A stretch of DNA of 64,000 nucleotides. It comes from Verrucomicrobiales bacterium. Its GTDB lineage: Bacteria; Verrucomicrobiota; Verrucomicrobiia; Verrucomicrobiales; DEV007. The first letter of the stretch is position 1. Every line of letters begins with the position of its first letter. The stretch lies in assembly GCA_029213265.1 (NCBI GenBank), contig JARGNG010000007.1, positions 92,767 through 156,766 of the forward strand, read 5' to 3'. Positions 1 to 8,474 of the stretch are shown here, piece by piece. The notes beneath the pieces were generated by a model. The model did not search any database, was not told the origin of the DNA, and worked only from the letters and a program-made list of their open reading frames with translations. The translations under genes were made by a program, and so were the position numbers.

Positions 1-782
1 AACCCGCCTCCTGCAGCCGCTTTTACCACGATACTTTCAAACTCGGAAACCTCAGTAAGACGCCCCCGCACATTCACCGTAAATTCGTTCTGCACGGATA
101 CCGGCGCAGGTGAGGCCCCGATCCTTCCTCCGGCCACCTGGACGTTCTGCTGTCGAATTGCGTTGACCACTTCTGTGGCTGAGAGGTCGAAACTTTCCAT
201 GCGATCCGGATCCAGCCAGATCCGCATACTCATTTGGCCGGCTCCATAGACCGTGACATTTCCCACGTCATCGACGCGCGCCAACTCATCCCGGATTCGC
301 TGCCAGGCAAAGTTGGATAGAAAAGCATCGTCATAGGTACCACCGGGAGAGGTCAGAGCGATGTACATGACCACATCGGTCGATTGCTTTTTCACCGTCA
401 CGCCCATTCGTTTCACTTCCTCCGGGAGCTTTGATTCCGCAGTGGAAACCCGGTTTTGAGTAAGCACATTCGCCGTATCGAGATCCGTCCCCGGAGCGAA
501 AGTGACCGTCAGGTTCATCGTACCGTCGTTCGCAGAGACCGATTGCATGTAGATCATTCCCTCGACACCGTTGACTTCCTGCTCGATGGGGGCCGCGACT
601 GTTTCGGCCACCGTCGCTGCGTCAGCACCGGGATAGAGTGCGCTGATCTGCACGGTTGGCGGAGCCAGATCCGGATAGCGCGCAATCGGCAGCGCGACCA
701 GGGCGACCAGGCCAATGATGACAATGAAAATCGATATCACGGCCGCAAAGATCGGACGCCGGATGAAGAAAAGACTGAACAT
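1..782 (-). CDS. RND multidrug efflux permease, N-terminal part (AcrB/MexB type)
   Basis: About 260 N-terminal codons are visible; the rest lies beyond the left edge. The protein starts MFSLFFIRRPIFAAVISIF, the typical first transmembrane helix of hydrophobe/amphiphile RND pumps, and continues with the family motifs LPIARYPDLAPP, YPGADA and APIEQEVNGVEGMIYM. It then enters the porter domain, with the TFAPGTDLDTANV stretch. These proteins are proton-driven inner-membrane pumps that pass drugs or other amphiphiles to an adaptor and a TolC-like channel. The ATG at 782-780 lies 23 bp behind the adaptor stop, so it is the third gene of an operon. The substrate cannot be told from sequence, and no regulator is adjacent on the visible side. 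Confidence 0.95.
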   Translation of the reverse strand, partial: MFSLFFIRRPIFAAVISIFIVIIGLVALVALPIARYPDLAPPTVQISALYPGADAATVAETVAAPIEQEVNGVEGMIYMQSVSANDGTMNLTVTFAPGTDLDTANVLTQNRVSTAESKLPEEVKRMGVTVKKQSTDVVMYIALTSPGGTYDDAFLSNFAWQRIRDELARVDDVGNVTVYGAGQMSMRIWLDPDRMESFDLSATEVVNAIRQQNVQVAGGRIGASPAPVSVQNEFTVNVRGRLTEVSEFESIVVKAAAGGG

Positions 783-805
783 GATGGTTCCCCGGAATCG
801 ATACC

Positions 806-2062
806 CTACTCCGCCTTCGCTTTTGCCGGCTTTGCGGCGGGTTCTTCAGATGCTTTTTCCGCGGCAGGCACAGCGAGCTCAGGGGCAGCGCTGCCCGAAC
901 CTGCCCCTCCGCTTTCGACGGGACGAACCTTCAGTCCCTCCCGGGCACGCTGGAGATTCGAAACCACGAATCGATCGGACGCTTGCAGGCCACTGCCGGT
1001 GGACTCGGCGAATGGCTGAATAATCTTGTTGCCGCCGCCGACCTCAAGAGTGGTCGGTACGACCGTCCTCCGCTCGACCATATTGCTCTCGTTTACCACG
1101 AGAACAAAAGAACCGCCCAGATCCCGCTGAATCGCCAGAGCCGGGACAAGAACCGCATTCTCAATTTGTTCAGGAATGCGGATCCGGGCAAAAAGACCGT
1201 CGGCCAGCAATCCCTTTTGGTTCTCGAACGCAGCCCGGAGCCGGAGCGTTCCCGAATTTGGATCCACCGAATTGTCAGCGAAATCGAAGCGACCCGTTTC
1301 TTCAAAAAGAGTGTCGTCGGCAAGGACCAACTCCAGATCCAGTTCCTTGGCTTTACCACTCCCGGTCGGATTCTCGGCATTGGGCATATCTCCGAGATAC
1401 CGGAGGACCTCACGCTCATTCGCTTCAAAGTTGAAGTAGATGGGCCGAACCGTGACGATATCCGTCAGGAGCGTTGGGTCCGCCGCTCCAACCAGGTTCC
1501 CCTGATCGACCTGAGCATTGGAGGCACGACCCGAAACAGGCGCGTGAATTTCCGTGTAGCCCAAATCCCGTTCCGCATTGTCGAGGGAGGCCTTCGCAAT
1601 GTCGACTCCCGCCGCGGCTGCTTTCTTCTCCGCCTCCGCGCTCAAAACATCAATTTCGGATACCGCACCACTGGCTTCGAACGCCTTTTTCAGCTTCTGC
1701 CAGTTGGTCGTAGCGATCTCCAAATCAGCCTGTGCCTTGGCCAGATTTCCCTTCGCGGTTTCTACGGCTGCCTCGAACTGCTCCGGCTCGATCGTGAAGA
1801 GCAATTGCCCCTTTTCCACAAATTGGCCGGCGTCAAAATGCGTATCTTTGAGAAAGCCTTTCACACGGGCTCGAATCTCCACCCGCGACGAGCCGGAAGT
1901 CCGTCCCGAATACTCTGAGTAGACCGTAGTGGTCTCAATCTTCGGAGTCTGCACCCCCACTTCCGGAGGCGGAGGCGGCACGAACTCATTCTTTTTGGCG
2001 CAGCCCGTTGACGCAGCGATTGCGATCAGCACTGCAAACGGATTGGAGAGACGGTTCTTCAT
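806..2062 (-). CDS. RND efflux periplasmic adaptor (membrane fusion lipoprotein)
   Basis: A 418-residue HlyD/AcrA-family adaptor. It has a lipoprotein signal with lipobox STGC (Cys21), then the N-terminal beta/lipoyl half (IRARVKGFLKDTHFDAGQFV), an alpha-helical hairpin (about residues 100-165), the second lipoyl half (IHAPVSGRASNAQVDQGNLV) and a beta-barrel region. It links the permease to the outer-membrane factor in the periplasm. The last 20 residues form an Ala/Pro/Lys/Glu-rich tail that is not part of the family core. It starts 4 bp after the outer-membrane factor stop and ends 23 bp before the permease, so the three genes are almost certainly co-transcribed. Confidence 0.95.
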   Translation of the reverse strand: MKNRLSNPFAVLIAIAASTGCAKKNEFVPPPPPEVGVQTPKIETTTVYSEYSGRTSGSSRVEIRARVKGFLKDTHFDAGQFVEKGQLLFTIEPEQFEAAVETAKGNLAKAQADLEIATTNWQKLKKAFEASGAVSEIDVLSAEAEKKAAAAGVDIAKASLDNAERDLGYTEIHAPVSGRASNAQVDQGNLVGAADPTLLTDIVTVRPIYFNFEANEREVLRYLGDMPNAENPTGSGKAKELDLELVLADDTLFEETGRFDFADNSVDPNSGTLRLRAAFENQKGLLADGLFARIRIPEQIENAVLVPALAIQRDLGGSFVLVVNESNMVERRTVVPTTLEVGGGNKIIQPFAESTGSGLQASDRFVVSNLQRAREGLKVRPVESGGAGSGSAAPELAVPAAEKASEEPAAKPAKAKAE

Positions 2063-2066
2063 CAGT

Positions 2067-3599
2067 CTAGTTCTTTAATTCTGCATTTTCGCCGACGACA
2101 GGGGTCGCGGCTGCGTATGGAGCAGGACGTTTCTTGACCCATCCCCCGCCCGGCTTCTCTTTGACTTCCGGAAGAGTCACCTCTTCCACTGCGACGCCTC
2201 CACCAAGGGCTCGATACATCGCGATGTAGTTTCTTGCCAACTGGCCTTTGGAAAGGACAGCCGTGTCCTCGTTTTGAAATTTGACCCGCTCGGTATCAAT
2301 CACGCGTTGGAAATCCACGAGTCCTTCCTTGTAGTTTTCCCCGACAAGATCCACGGACTCAGTCGCTGAGGATACGGCGCGCCGCAACGCGCTGAGTCGC
2401 TCTCGTTCGGTTGCGACTCCGGCCATGGAGGTTTCCACTTCCTCCACCGCACCCAGCACCGTCTTTTCGTAGGCTCCGTAGGCCTGCATTGCCCTGGCTT
2501 CTTCAACGCGGATCAAATTCTTGATCTGGCCGCTGCTGAACAAATTCCACCGCACCGAAGGACCGAAGGAATAGGCAGCGGCACCGGCATCGGGAAGATT
2601 CGAGATATTAAGCGACTGGAGCTGAAGACTCCCGGCCAGCTGAAACTTGGGATACAATTCCGATTCAGCGACACCAATGGAGGCGACGGCACCGGCCAAT
2701 TGTCTCTCCGCACTGCGAATGTCAGGACGAGCCCGGAGGAGGTCAGCCGGGCACTCTACGGCATAGTCCCGCCCGGGCTGCGGGATCGAACGTGACCGGG
2801 CGAGGAGTTCCGTCACCGAATGCGGATACCCGCCCGTCAGAGCAGCAATCCGATTCCGGGCTGCGGCGAGCTGGCCCTGCAGTTGAGGAACGAGAGCGCG
2901 GGTGGTCTCGAGATTCGTTTGGGCCTGAGTTACGTCGATCTTGGAAACGAGACCTGCATCGAGGCGATTCTGTGCCAGTTCCAGGGAAGACTGTTGGATC
3001 TTAATGTTCTGGTTCGCCACATGGATGCGTTCGTCGAAGGTCGTGTAATCCACGTAATTGAGAGCGACATCCGCAAAGAGCGACACCAGAAGATCGCGAT
3101 AGTTTTCCACCGATGCTTCCAGATTGGCGTCCGCCGCTTCCACTCCTCTTCGGAGTCCACCGAAAACATCCAGTTCCCAGCCCGAAGAGAGACCGGTCGA
3201 ATACACATCAATAGGATTAAAAGGAGGAGCAAACCCAACCCGCTCACTCTGTCGCGTGCGGGCGTAGCCCGCATCAGCTGCGAGAACCGGCAGCATCCGG
3301 CTTTTGGCAACGCCGCGCTGAGCTCTTGCTTCGACGATTCTCTGAATCGCAATTTTGAAATCCGGATTCTCAGCACGAGCGCGGTCGATCAACTGATTCA
3401 GAACCGGGTCGTTGAAGCCCTTCCACCACTCGGTGAGGCAGGCTCCATCGTTGTCCAGATGAGGTTGCACACTGAGCGTCCAGCGGTCGGGGACTTTCGT
3501 TGCCGGAGTCTGGTAGTTGTATCCTACCGTTTCGCATCCACTGATCGCGATCACGCTCAGAAGCAAAAGAGAGACGAAAGAGAAAGAGAGGGAATTCAT
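2067..3599 (-). CDS. RND efflux outer-membrane factor lipoprotein (NodT family)
   Basis: A 510-residue TolC-like outer-membrane channel of the NodT/OprM type. It carries a lipoprotein signal (lipobox ISGC, Cys22), then two outer-membrane efflux protein repeats. Recognisable motifs are WWKGFNDPVLNQLIDRA, the helical hairpin around RIVEARAQRGVAKSRMLP, the PADLLRARPDIRSAERQLA stretch and FGPSVRWNLFSSGQI. It is the first gene of the efflux operon. A Lys/Pro-rich C-terminal tail follows the second repeat. The ATG at 3599 is well supported by the signal peptide. Confidence 0.95.
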   Translation of the reverse strand: MNSLSFSFVSLLLLSVIAISGCETVGYNYQTPATKVPDRWTLSVQPHLDNDGACLTEWWKGFNDPVLNQLIDRARAENPDFKIAIQRIVEARAQRGVAKSRMLPVLAADAGYARTRQSERVGFAPPFNPIDVYSTGLSSGWELDVFGGLRRGVEAADANLEASVENYRDLLVSLFADVALNYVDYTTFDERIHVANQNIKIQQSSLELAQNRLDAGLVSKIDVTQAQTNLETTRALVPQLQGQLAAARNRIAALTGGYPHSVTELLARSRSIPQPGRDYAVECPADLLRARPDIRSAERQLAGAVASIGVAESELYPKFQLAGSLQLQSLNISNLPDAGAAAYSFGPSVRWNLFSSGQIKNLIRVEEARAMQAYGAYEKTVLGAVEEVETSMAGVATERERLSALRRAVSSATESVDLVGENYKEGLVDFQRVIDTERVKFQNEDTAVLSKGQLARNYIAMYRALGGGVAVEEVTLPEVKEKPGGGWVKKRPAPYAAATPVVGENAELKN

Positions 3600-3784
3600 G
3601 TTCGAAACGGCAGAGAACTCAGTCCCTCAAACAGGGAATAAAGTTACTCCACACAAGCGCGAGAATGGGCGCTCTGGCAAGAAAATAATGAGAGAATAGG
3701 TAGAACAGTGTTGGAATTCTCTTCCCGATCTGCGTGCCGCGGGAGAACTTGCCTCCCTCCCCCTTTTTCACTTACACTCCGCCT
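3600..3784. other. Divergent intergenic region, efflux operon / isomerase
   Basis: 185 bp separate the divergent starts of the efflux operon and the exported isomerase. The centre is AT-richer (around 3675-3700) and must hold the two promoters, but I could not pick convincing -35/-10 pairs, and no clear operator palindrome is visible. Confidence 0.4.
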
Positions 3785-4687
3785 ATGTTGAATCGACGAC
3801 GATTACTCACGGGCGGTGCTTTTTTCACCGGTGGCCTGCTGCTCCCTCATCAGCAATTACTCGCACAGATGAAGAGGTCCGAAGTGGATCCTGAATTTGT
3901 GGTGACCAATGGCAGGATTCGCCAGTCTATCATGGGGTGGTGCTTCCGGGATCACTTCGACGCGATCGAGCTCGCGCATCACTGCAAGGCAATCGGTCTC
4001 GTTGCGATGGAGGGGATTCCACGGGAGGCCTACCCCGAGGTGCGAAAGCTCGGTCTGGATATTTCTCTCATCAGCAGTCACGGCTTTGCCAAGGGCCCCT
4101 GCAATCCAGAGAATCACGATGAAGTCGTCGCCAAGCTCACCGAAGCCATCGATGTCGCGACACAGGTAAACTGCAAAAAAGTCATCACGTTTACAGGGAT
4201 GCGCTACGACGGAATGGATGACGAGGAGGCAGCTAAACGCTGTGTCGACACCTGGAAGGAAGTCGTTCCAATCGCAGAAAAAGCCGGAGTCACGCTGGTG
4301 CTTGAACACCTCAACTCCCGCGACGACACCCATCCCATGAAAGGTCATCCCGGCTACTTTGGCGACGATGTTGATTTCTGTGTCGACCTGATTCGGCAAG
4401 TGGACTCTCCCAATTTTCAACTTCTCTTCGACATCTACCACGTGTCGATCATGAATGGAGACATCATCCGGCGTATCCGCCAGTACAAGGATGTCATCGG
4501 CCACTACCATACCGCCGGCAACCCCGGTCGTGCTGAGCTGGATAACACGCAGGAGATCAACTACCCCGCCATTCTCGAAGAAATTCTGAAAACGGGATAC
4601 AAAGGATTTGTCGCTCAGGAGTTTATTCCTGACTGGGATGATCCCGTCCTTGCTCTTCGACATGCCGCGCAGCTCTGCGATATCTGA
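3785..4687 (+). CDS. Exported xylose isomerase-like TIM-barrel protein (hydroxypyruvate isomerase-like)
   Basis: The ORF opens at a GTG at 3734, but the ATG at 3785 gives a 300-residue protein that begins with a signal: RRR, then LLTGGAFFTGGLLL and a cut near LLAQ. The doubled arginines suggest, but do not prove, Tat export. The rest is an AP endonuclease family 2/xylose isomerase-like barrel close to hydroxypyruvate isomerase (Hyi). Likely metal ligands are Glu in VLEHLNS, Asp in LLFDIYHV, His in GHYHTAGNPGR and Glu in FVAQEF. The substrate is probably a sugar or keto-sugar derivative; the exact reaction is not determinable. It stands alone between a divergent efflux operon and a convergent gene. 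Confidence 0.85.
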   Translation: MLNRRRLLTGGAFFTGGLLLPHQQLLAQMKRSEVDPEFVVTNGRIRQSIMGWCFRDHFDAIELAHHCKAIGLVAMEGIPREAYPEVRKLGLDISLISSHGFAKGPCNPENHDEVVAKLTEAIDVATQVNCKKVITFTGMRYDGMDDEEAAKRCVDTWKEVVPIAEKAGVTLVLEHLNSRDDTHPMKGHPGYFGDDVDFCVDLIRQVDSPNFQLLFDIYHVSIMNGDIIRRIRQYKDVIGHYHTAGNPGRAELDNTQEINYPAILEEILKTGYKGFVAQEFIPDWDDPVLALRHAAQLCDI

Positions 4688-4699
4688 CCCTGTTACGCT

Positions 4700-4741
4700 C
4701 CCCCGGCACGGAAGAGCAAACTTCCTGGAAAAACGCCGGGG
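4700..4741. terminator. Two-tier hairpin between convergent genes
   Basis: An outer stem CCCCGGC (4701-4707) pairs with GCCGGGG (4735-4741), and an inner stem GGAAG (4710-4714) with CTTCC (4721-4725). It lies between two converging genes, so a terminator role is likely, but neither strand shows a clean T-run after the stem. Confidence 0.4.
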
Positions 4742-4771
4742 AATTCTCCGATCGCCCGACGTTTAGCGTTT

Positions 4772-5095
4772 TCAGGAAGAAGGATCGGCCTGCTCACCGG
4801 CATGATCGTCCAGAATTTGATCCAGCTCTTTGGACTCATCTTCCGGACGAAGCTCTCTTTCCTCAGCGCCGAGGTCTACCCGCATACGCTTGAGCTCCTC
4901 TTCGGTTCGCTTTACCTCCAGCTCGGTATCAAGCGTCTGCATGTAGCCTTTTCTCCAGATGAAGAAGCCGCAACCGAGGCCACAGAGAGTGAAAAACAGG
5001 GCACAAAGACCGTAGTAGAGGTAGTGATTTCCTACTCCGGAAAGTAATTCCGGCACTTCAAGCGCACCGAGGAGTGGAAAGCCGGCCAAAGACAT
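4772..5095 (-). CDS. Small single-span membrane protein of the OmpA-module cluster
   Basis: 107 residues, not recognised as a named family. There is a short N-terminus, one transmembrane segment (about residues 23-47, LYYGLCALFFTLCGLGCGF), then the aromatic/basic boundary FIWRKGYMQ and a highly charged, probably coiled-coil tail ending in acidic residues. Its start overlaps the stop of the 1029-residue OmpA protein by one base (TGATG), so it is translationally coupled. It resembles the 79-residue protein at 8215-8454 in layout and in the LC...G...G...IW+ segment, which suggests the two are distant paralogs. Confidence 0.75.
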   Translation of the reverse strand: MSLAGFPLLGALEVPELLSGVGNHYLYYGLCALFFTLCGLGCGFFIWRKGYMQTLDTELEVKRTEEELKRMRVDLGAEERELRPEDESKELDQILDDHAGEQADPSS

Positions 5096-8000
5096 CAGTT
5101 CACAGATTCGGCAACGGCATTAGGAATCAGAACCAGTTCCACCCGGCGCGCACGCCAGTTGGTAAACCGGCGATCCTGACCGGAACTCTTGACCGAAATT
5201 TTTGAACGCGGGACGCCTCTTTCAATGAGGCGCTCGCGGACTGCATCTGCCCGTTTTGCCCCCAGGGTCTCGTTGTAATCGGGCGAACCTTCCGAACCGG
5301 CGAAACCGATGATTGCTACAGAGGCACGTGATCCTCCGCGGCGTAAGTTTTTGGCAAATTCATCAATTCGCCCGAGGGAGCGTTCTGTCAGCGCGGCGCT
5401 GGATTCATCAAAGAAAACAGAGTCATCATCTATCGACTCCTCTTCCTGTATTTCCGAGGCAGGCTCCACTACCTTCGCTGCAGGCACTGGCTCCGGTTTC
5501 TCTGCCTCGGTCGCAGCCGGAGCCGGAGCATGATGGTTTTCTGATTCATCGAGCTCGTCAAACGAAGTACCGGCACTGCCGTCCGACTGCTCCGAGAGCA
5601 GAGACTGGTGGATCGCCTCTTGTAGACTCTTGACTGATTTGCTTTCCCCGGTTCCGGCTTGAGAGGCTTCTTCCAACTGCTTTTCGAAGGAGCGAAGCTT
5701 GCCCTTGAGCAGTGAAATCTCGTTATCCCTCGCCGAGCGCTGCATCATGATGTTGCTGATCTCGTTCTGCAATTCGCGAATAGAATGACCGCGCTTGGCG
5801 ACTTTGCCGCGAAGCTGGTCGATTTCCCCGGCGCTCTTTTTCTGCTGTTTTACATATTGCTGCAAGCTGGTCTCACGGTCTTCGATCTCTGCTTTCAATT
5901 GCTCGATGCTTTCGTCCCGCTGGCTGATGGCGGCTCCATGTTTCACCTTCTCCACTTCAGGGATCTTCCGGGAGGCAAACTCCAGCTTTTCTTCCATTTC
6001 CGAACGCAGGACCTCGAGTTCCCCGGCCGCCTCGGTGATTCGCTGCTCCTTTTCCGATGCAAGTGCCTCCATGGTCTCGACTTCGTTCTTCAGGGACTCC
6101 AATTCGCCATCTTTCTCCTCGATCAATCGGGATAGCTCCATCGTTCTGCTGTCGCTGCCCCGAAGAGCTTCCTCTAACTCGATGATGGCCGCCTTCGACG
6201 TCTCGCGGTTCTCGTTGGCCTCCTCGATCTCAGAAGTCAGCATTTCGACTTTGCGGAGCAGTTCCTCCCCTTCTCGTGAACTGTCGCGCCATTCCTGCTC
6301 CAATTCGACAATACGGGTTTCCCTCTCGCGTGCTGCCGCCTCCAATTCTTCCACCCGGTCGCTGGCACGCTCCAATTGGCGAAGCACCTCATCCTTGTCA
6401 CGGGAAAGAACGTTCAATTCCTCCCGGAGATCGAGAATGGTTTGCTCAGATTCCATCAGCTGATCCGTCAATTCAGCGATTTTGGCGTGGGCTTCTTCAA
6501 TTTCTTCCTCAGCGGTCGCAATACGATGATCGGATTGCTCAAATTGTTCCCGGCGACGCTCCAGTTCGGCGGAGAGCTGCTCGGCCTTCGCCTCGTGATA
6601 TCGCGAGGATTTTTCACCCTCGTCCATTCGGGACCGCACTTCGTTCAGCTCTTTGTAGCGCTCGGCGAGAGAGTTCTCCAAATTGGCAATTCGCAGAGCC
6701 TGCTCATTGAGAAAGCTTTCCTTGGCGTGGAAAGACAGGGAGAATTTCGAAGACTCTTCTCCAAGAGCCTCCAGTTCCCCTTCCTTTTCCGCGAGCGAAT
6801 CTTTCAGCTGTCGGATCAAGTCCCGCTGCTGACGAACCTCGCTGGAAAGATCGTTCACTTCCGCTCCGCGATCTTCGATAATTGCTTCCAACTCTTCCAT
6901 TTCCGCAGTGAGCTGTTCGCATTCACTTGTCTTCACGTTCAACGCGATCCGGACGTCGCTCAGTTCGTGACGGGTATCCTTTAGTTCTTTGGCAAGTGCA
7001 TGAGCCTCCTCTTCGCTGGCCTCAAGCTCCACCATGCCCAGCTCAAGAATTTCGATCTCATCTAACCGTTCGCGAAGTGCCTTCCGGACATCATACATTT
7101 CGTGATGGGCATCGTTTAATTCGGCCTGAAGGGAAATACGTTTCCGTTCGAGGGTTTCAGCATCGGCGAGGCGGGATTGGAGAGTTCCCATCTCGGTATT
7201 GCGTTCCTCCAACTCCCGGTGAAGAGACTCGATCTCAATCGCCCGCTCGGTAAGCTGAGACTTGAGATCCTGGATATCTTCCTCCCGCTCAGCAAGCCGT
7301 GCGCCATTATCCTCCAATTCGGCGGAGACTGCCTCCAACTCGGACCGCTCCACCATGTTCTTGAGAAACTCCCGATTCTCGGCCTTGAGTGAATTCACCT
7401 CGTTCCGGAAGGAGAATAGCTCAGCCGAACGTTGCCGGAGAATCGAAGAAAGTTGCGCTGCCGATGCTCCTACCGGAGTTTGGGACTCCTTCAGCTCCGT
7501 CTCCAGTTCCTCGATGCGCTCATTTGCTTCTAAAAGGTCTGCGGTAGGCGATGAATCAATCAATTTCTCCTCCAGTGATTCCACCACCTTCACCTGTTTC
7601 AGATAATCCTCTCTGACTTGATAGAGCTCGTCATGGGTATCGATCAGATCCTGCTCCAACTCCTGGAGACGGGTCGCATCGCCCCCGCCCTCCGGCGTCG
7701 CAGACAAAAGTGGGGTAATTGGCGACACTTGAACGGGGGGGGCCTGAAGTTCCCTGAGCTCGGCGATCTCCTCATCCCGACTTTCGATCTCGGTCTTGAG
7801 CCGTCTGATCTCATCCTGCAGGGTCGGGTCGATTTCCTTCTCCGCCGGGATCTCTTTTCCGGAAGACTTGAGCTGCCTCGATAGCTGGGAAATGCGGGTT
7901 TCTTTGGCCAGAATTTCTTCTTCGATATCCGAAAGGCGACTCTCCCACGCGTCCCGGTCCTCCTGCCATCGCGAGCGCAACTTCTTAAAAAGATCACGTT

Positions 8001-8184
8001 GCGAGGATCCCAAGGCACTCCATTGGCTGGCCAGATTCAGATTTTCCTCCACCGCGAAGGACAGGCGTTGAGTATATCGCCCCCAGAGAAACTTGGCCAG
8101 GAGAAGCCCTATGAGAAAGAAAGCAATCGCTGCGATCCCGACAGGGAGCAGGTGTTCCAGGAGAAACAGAGAAAAGTCGTGCAT
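5095..8184 (-). CDS. Inner-membrane-anchored long coiled-coil protein with C-terminal OmpA domain
   Basis: 1029 residues. One transmembrane helix near the N-terminus (about 14-33) is followed by about 800 residues of almost unbroken Glu/Leu/Arg-rich heptad sequence, a Pro/Ala/Glu linker (about 870-910) and an OmpA-like peptidoglycan-binding domain (about 915-1025). That last domain has FFDESSAALTE, GFAGSEGSPDYNETLGAKRA and FTNWRARRVELVL, and retains the Asn and Arg positions typical of diaminopimelate binding. The expected topology is inner-membrane anchor, periplasmic coil and cell-wall contact, like MotB or an elongated Pal-type tether. It is the third gene of a four-gene run and is coupled to the next gene by a one-base overlap. 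The function is unknown; a structural or division-related envelope role is an inference. Confidence 0.85.
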   Translation of the reverse strand: MHDFSLFLLEHLLPVGIAAIAFFLIGLLLAKFLWGRYTQRLSFAVEENLNLASQWSALGSSQRDLFKKLRSRWQEDRDAWESRLSDIEEEILAKETRISQLSRQLKSSGKEIPAEKEIDPTLQDEIRRLKTEIESRDEEIAELRELQAPPVQVSPITPLLSATPEGGGDATRLQELEQDLIDTHDELYQVREDYLKQVKVVESLEEKLIDSSPTADLLEANERIEELETELKESQTPVGASAAQLSSILRQRSAELFSFRNEVNSLKAENREFLKNMVERSELEAVSAELEDNGARLAEREEDIQDLKSQLTERAIEIESLHRELEERNTEMGTLQSRLADAETLERKRISLQAELNDAHHEMYDVRKALRERLDEIEILELGMVELEASEEEAHALAKELKDTRHELSDVRIALNVKTSECEQLTAEMEELEAIIEDRGAEVNDLSSEVRQQRDLIRQLKDSLAEKEGELEALGEESSKFSLSFHAKESFLNEQALRIANLENSLAERYKELNEVRSRMDEGEKSSRYHEAKAEQLSAELERRREQFEQSDHRIATAEEEIEEAHAKIAELTDQLMESEQTILDLREELNVLSRDKDEVLRQLERASDRVEELEAAARERETRIVELEQEWRDSSREGEELLRKVEMLTSEIEEANENRETSKAAIIELEEALRGSDSRTMELSRLIEEKDGELESLKNEVETMEALASEKEQRITEAAGELEVLRSEMEEKLEFASRKIPEVEKVKHGAAISQRDESIEQLKAEIEDRETSLQQYVKQQKKSAGEIDQLRGKVAKRGHSIRELQNEISNIMMQRSARDNEISLLKGKLRSFEKQLEEASQAGTGESKSVKSLQEAIHQSLLSEQSDGSAGTSFDELDESENHHAPAPAATEAEKPEPVPAAKVVEPASEIQEEESIDDDSVFFDESSAALTERSLGRIDEFAKNLRRGGSRASVAIIGFAGSEGSPDYNETLGAKRADAVRERLIERGVPRSKISVKSSGQDRRFTNWRARRVELVLIPNAVAESVN

Positions 8185-8214
8185 GTCTGCGTCGGTAAGT
8201 GTGCGGTGGAAATC

Positions 8215-8454
8215 TCAGTCAGTCGTGCCGGACAGTTCTGCCCGGATTTTTGATACTTCGTCACTGGTCGTCTCGTAGTCGGCAAGTGCGTCGCGGTTCC
8301 CAGCTTCAATCTCCTCCGTAACTTTACGCGTATTCTTCCAGATAATCCAGCCCGCAACGATACCAATCAGCGCAAAGCAGAGACCGGCAATTGCAAAGGT
8401 GGCACCCCAGGTGATCAGGAAATCCTGTGTTTCGGGTGGGAGATCGGATGACAT
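8215..8454 (-). CDS. Small single-span membrane protein of the OmpA-module cluster
   Basis: 79 residues, no named family. Residues 12-38 form one transmembrane helix (ITWGATFAIAGLCFALIGIV), followed by the boundary WIIWKNTRKV and a short charged, coil-prone tail. It sits 20 bp after the BON/OmpA gene and 30 bp before the coiled-coil OmpA gene. The same arrangement, OmpA protein followed by a small membrane protein, is repeated directly downstream with the 107-residue protein. Confidence 0.7.
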   Translation of the reverse strand: MSSDLPPETQDFLITWGATFAIAGLCFALIGIVAGWIIWKNTRKVTEEIEAGNRDALADYETTSDEVSKIRAELSGTTD

Positions 8455-8474
8455 AAATTTGCAGGCGGGTAGAA

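Noticed and set aside
983..1918. A 311-codon open frame on the plus strand
   Set aside because: Shadow of the periplasmic adaptor gene.
5095..8184. Repetitive DNA that could suggest tandem repeats or a CRISPR-like array
   Set aside because: The periodicity comes from coiled-coil codons (Glu/Leu/Arg); there are no identical repeats with unique spacers.
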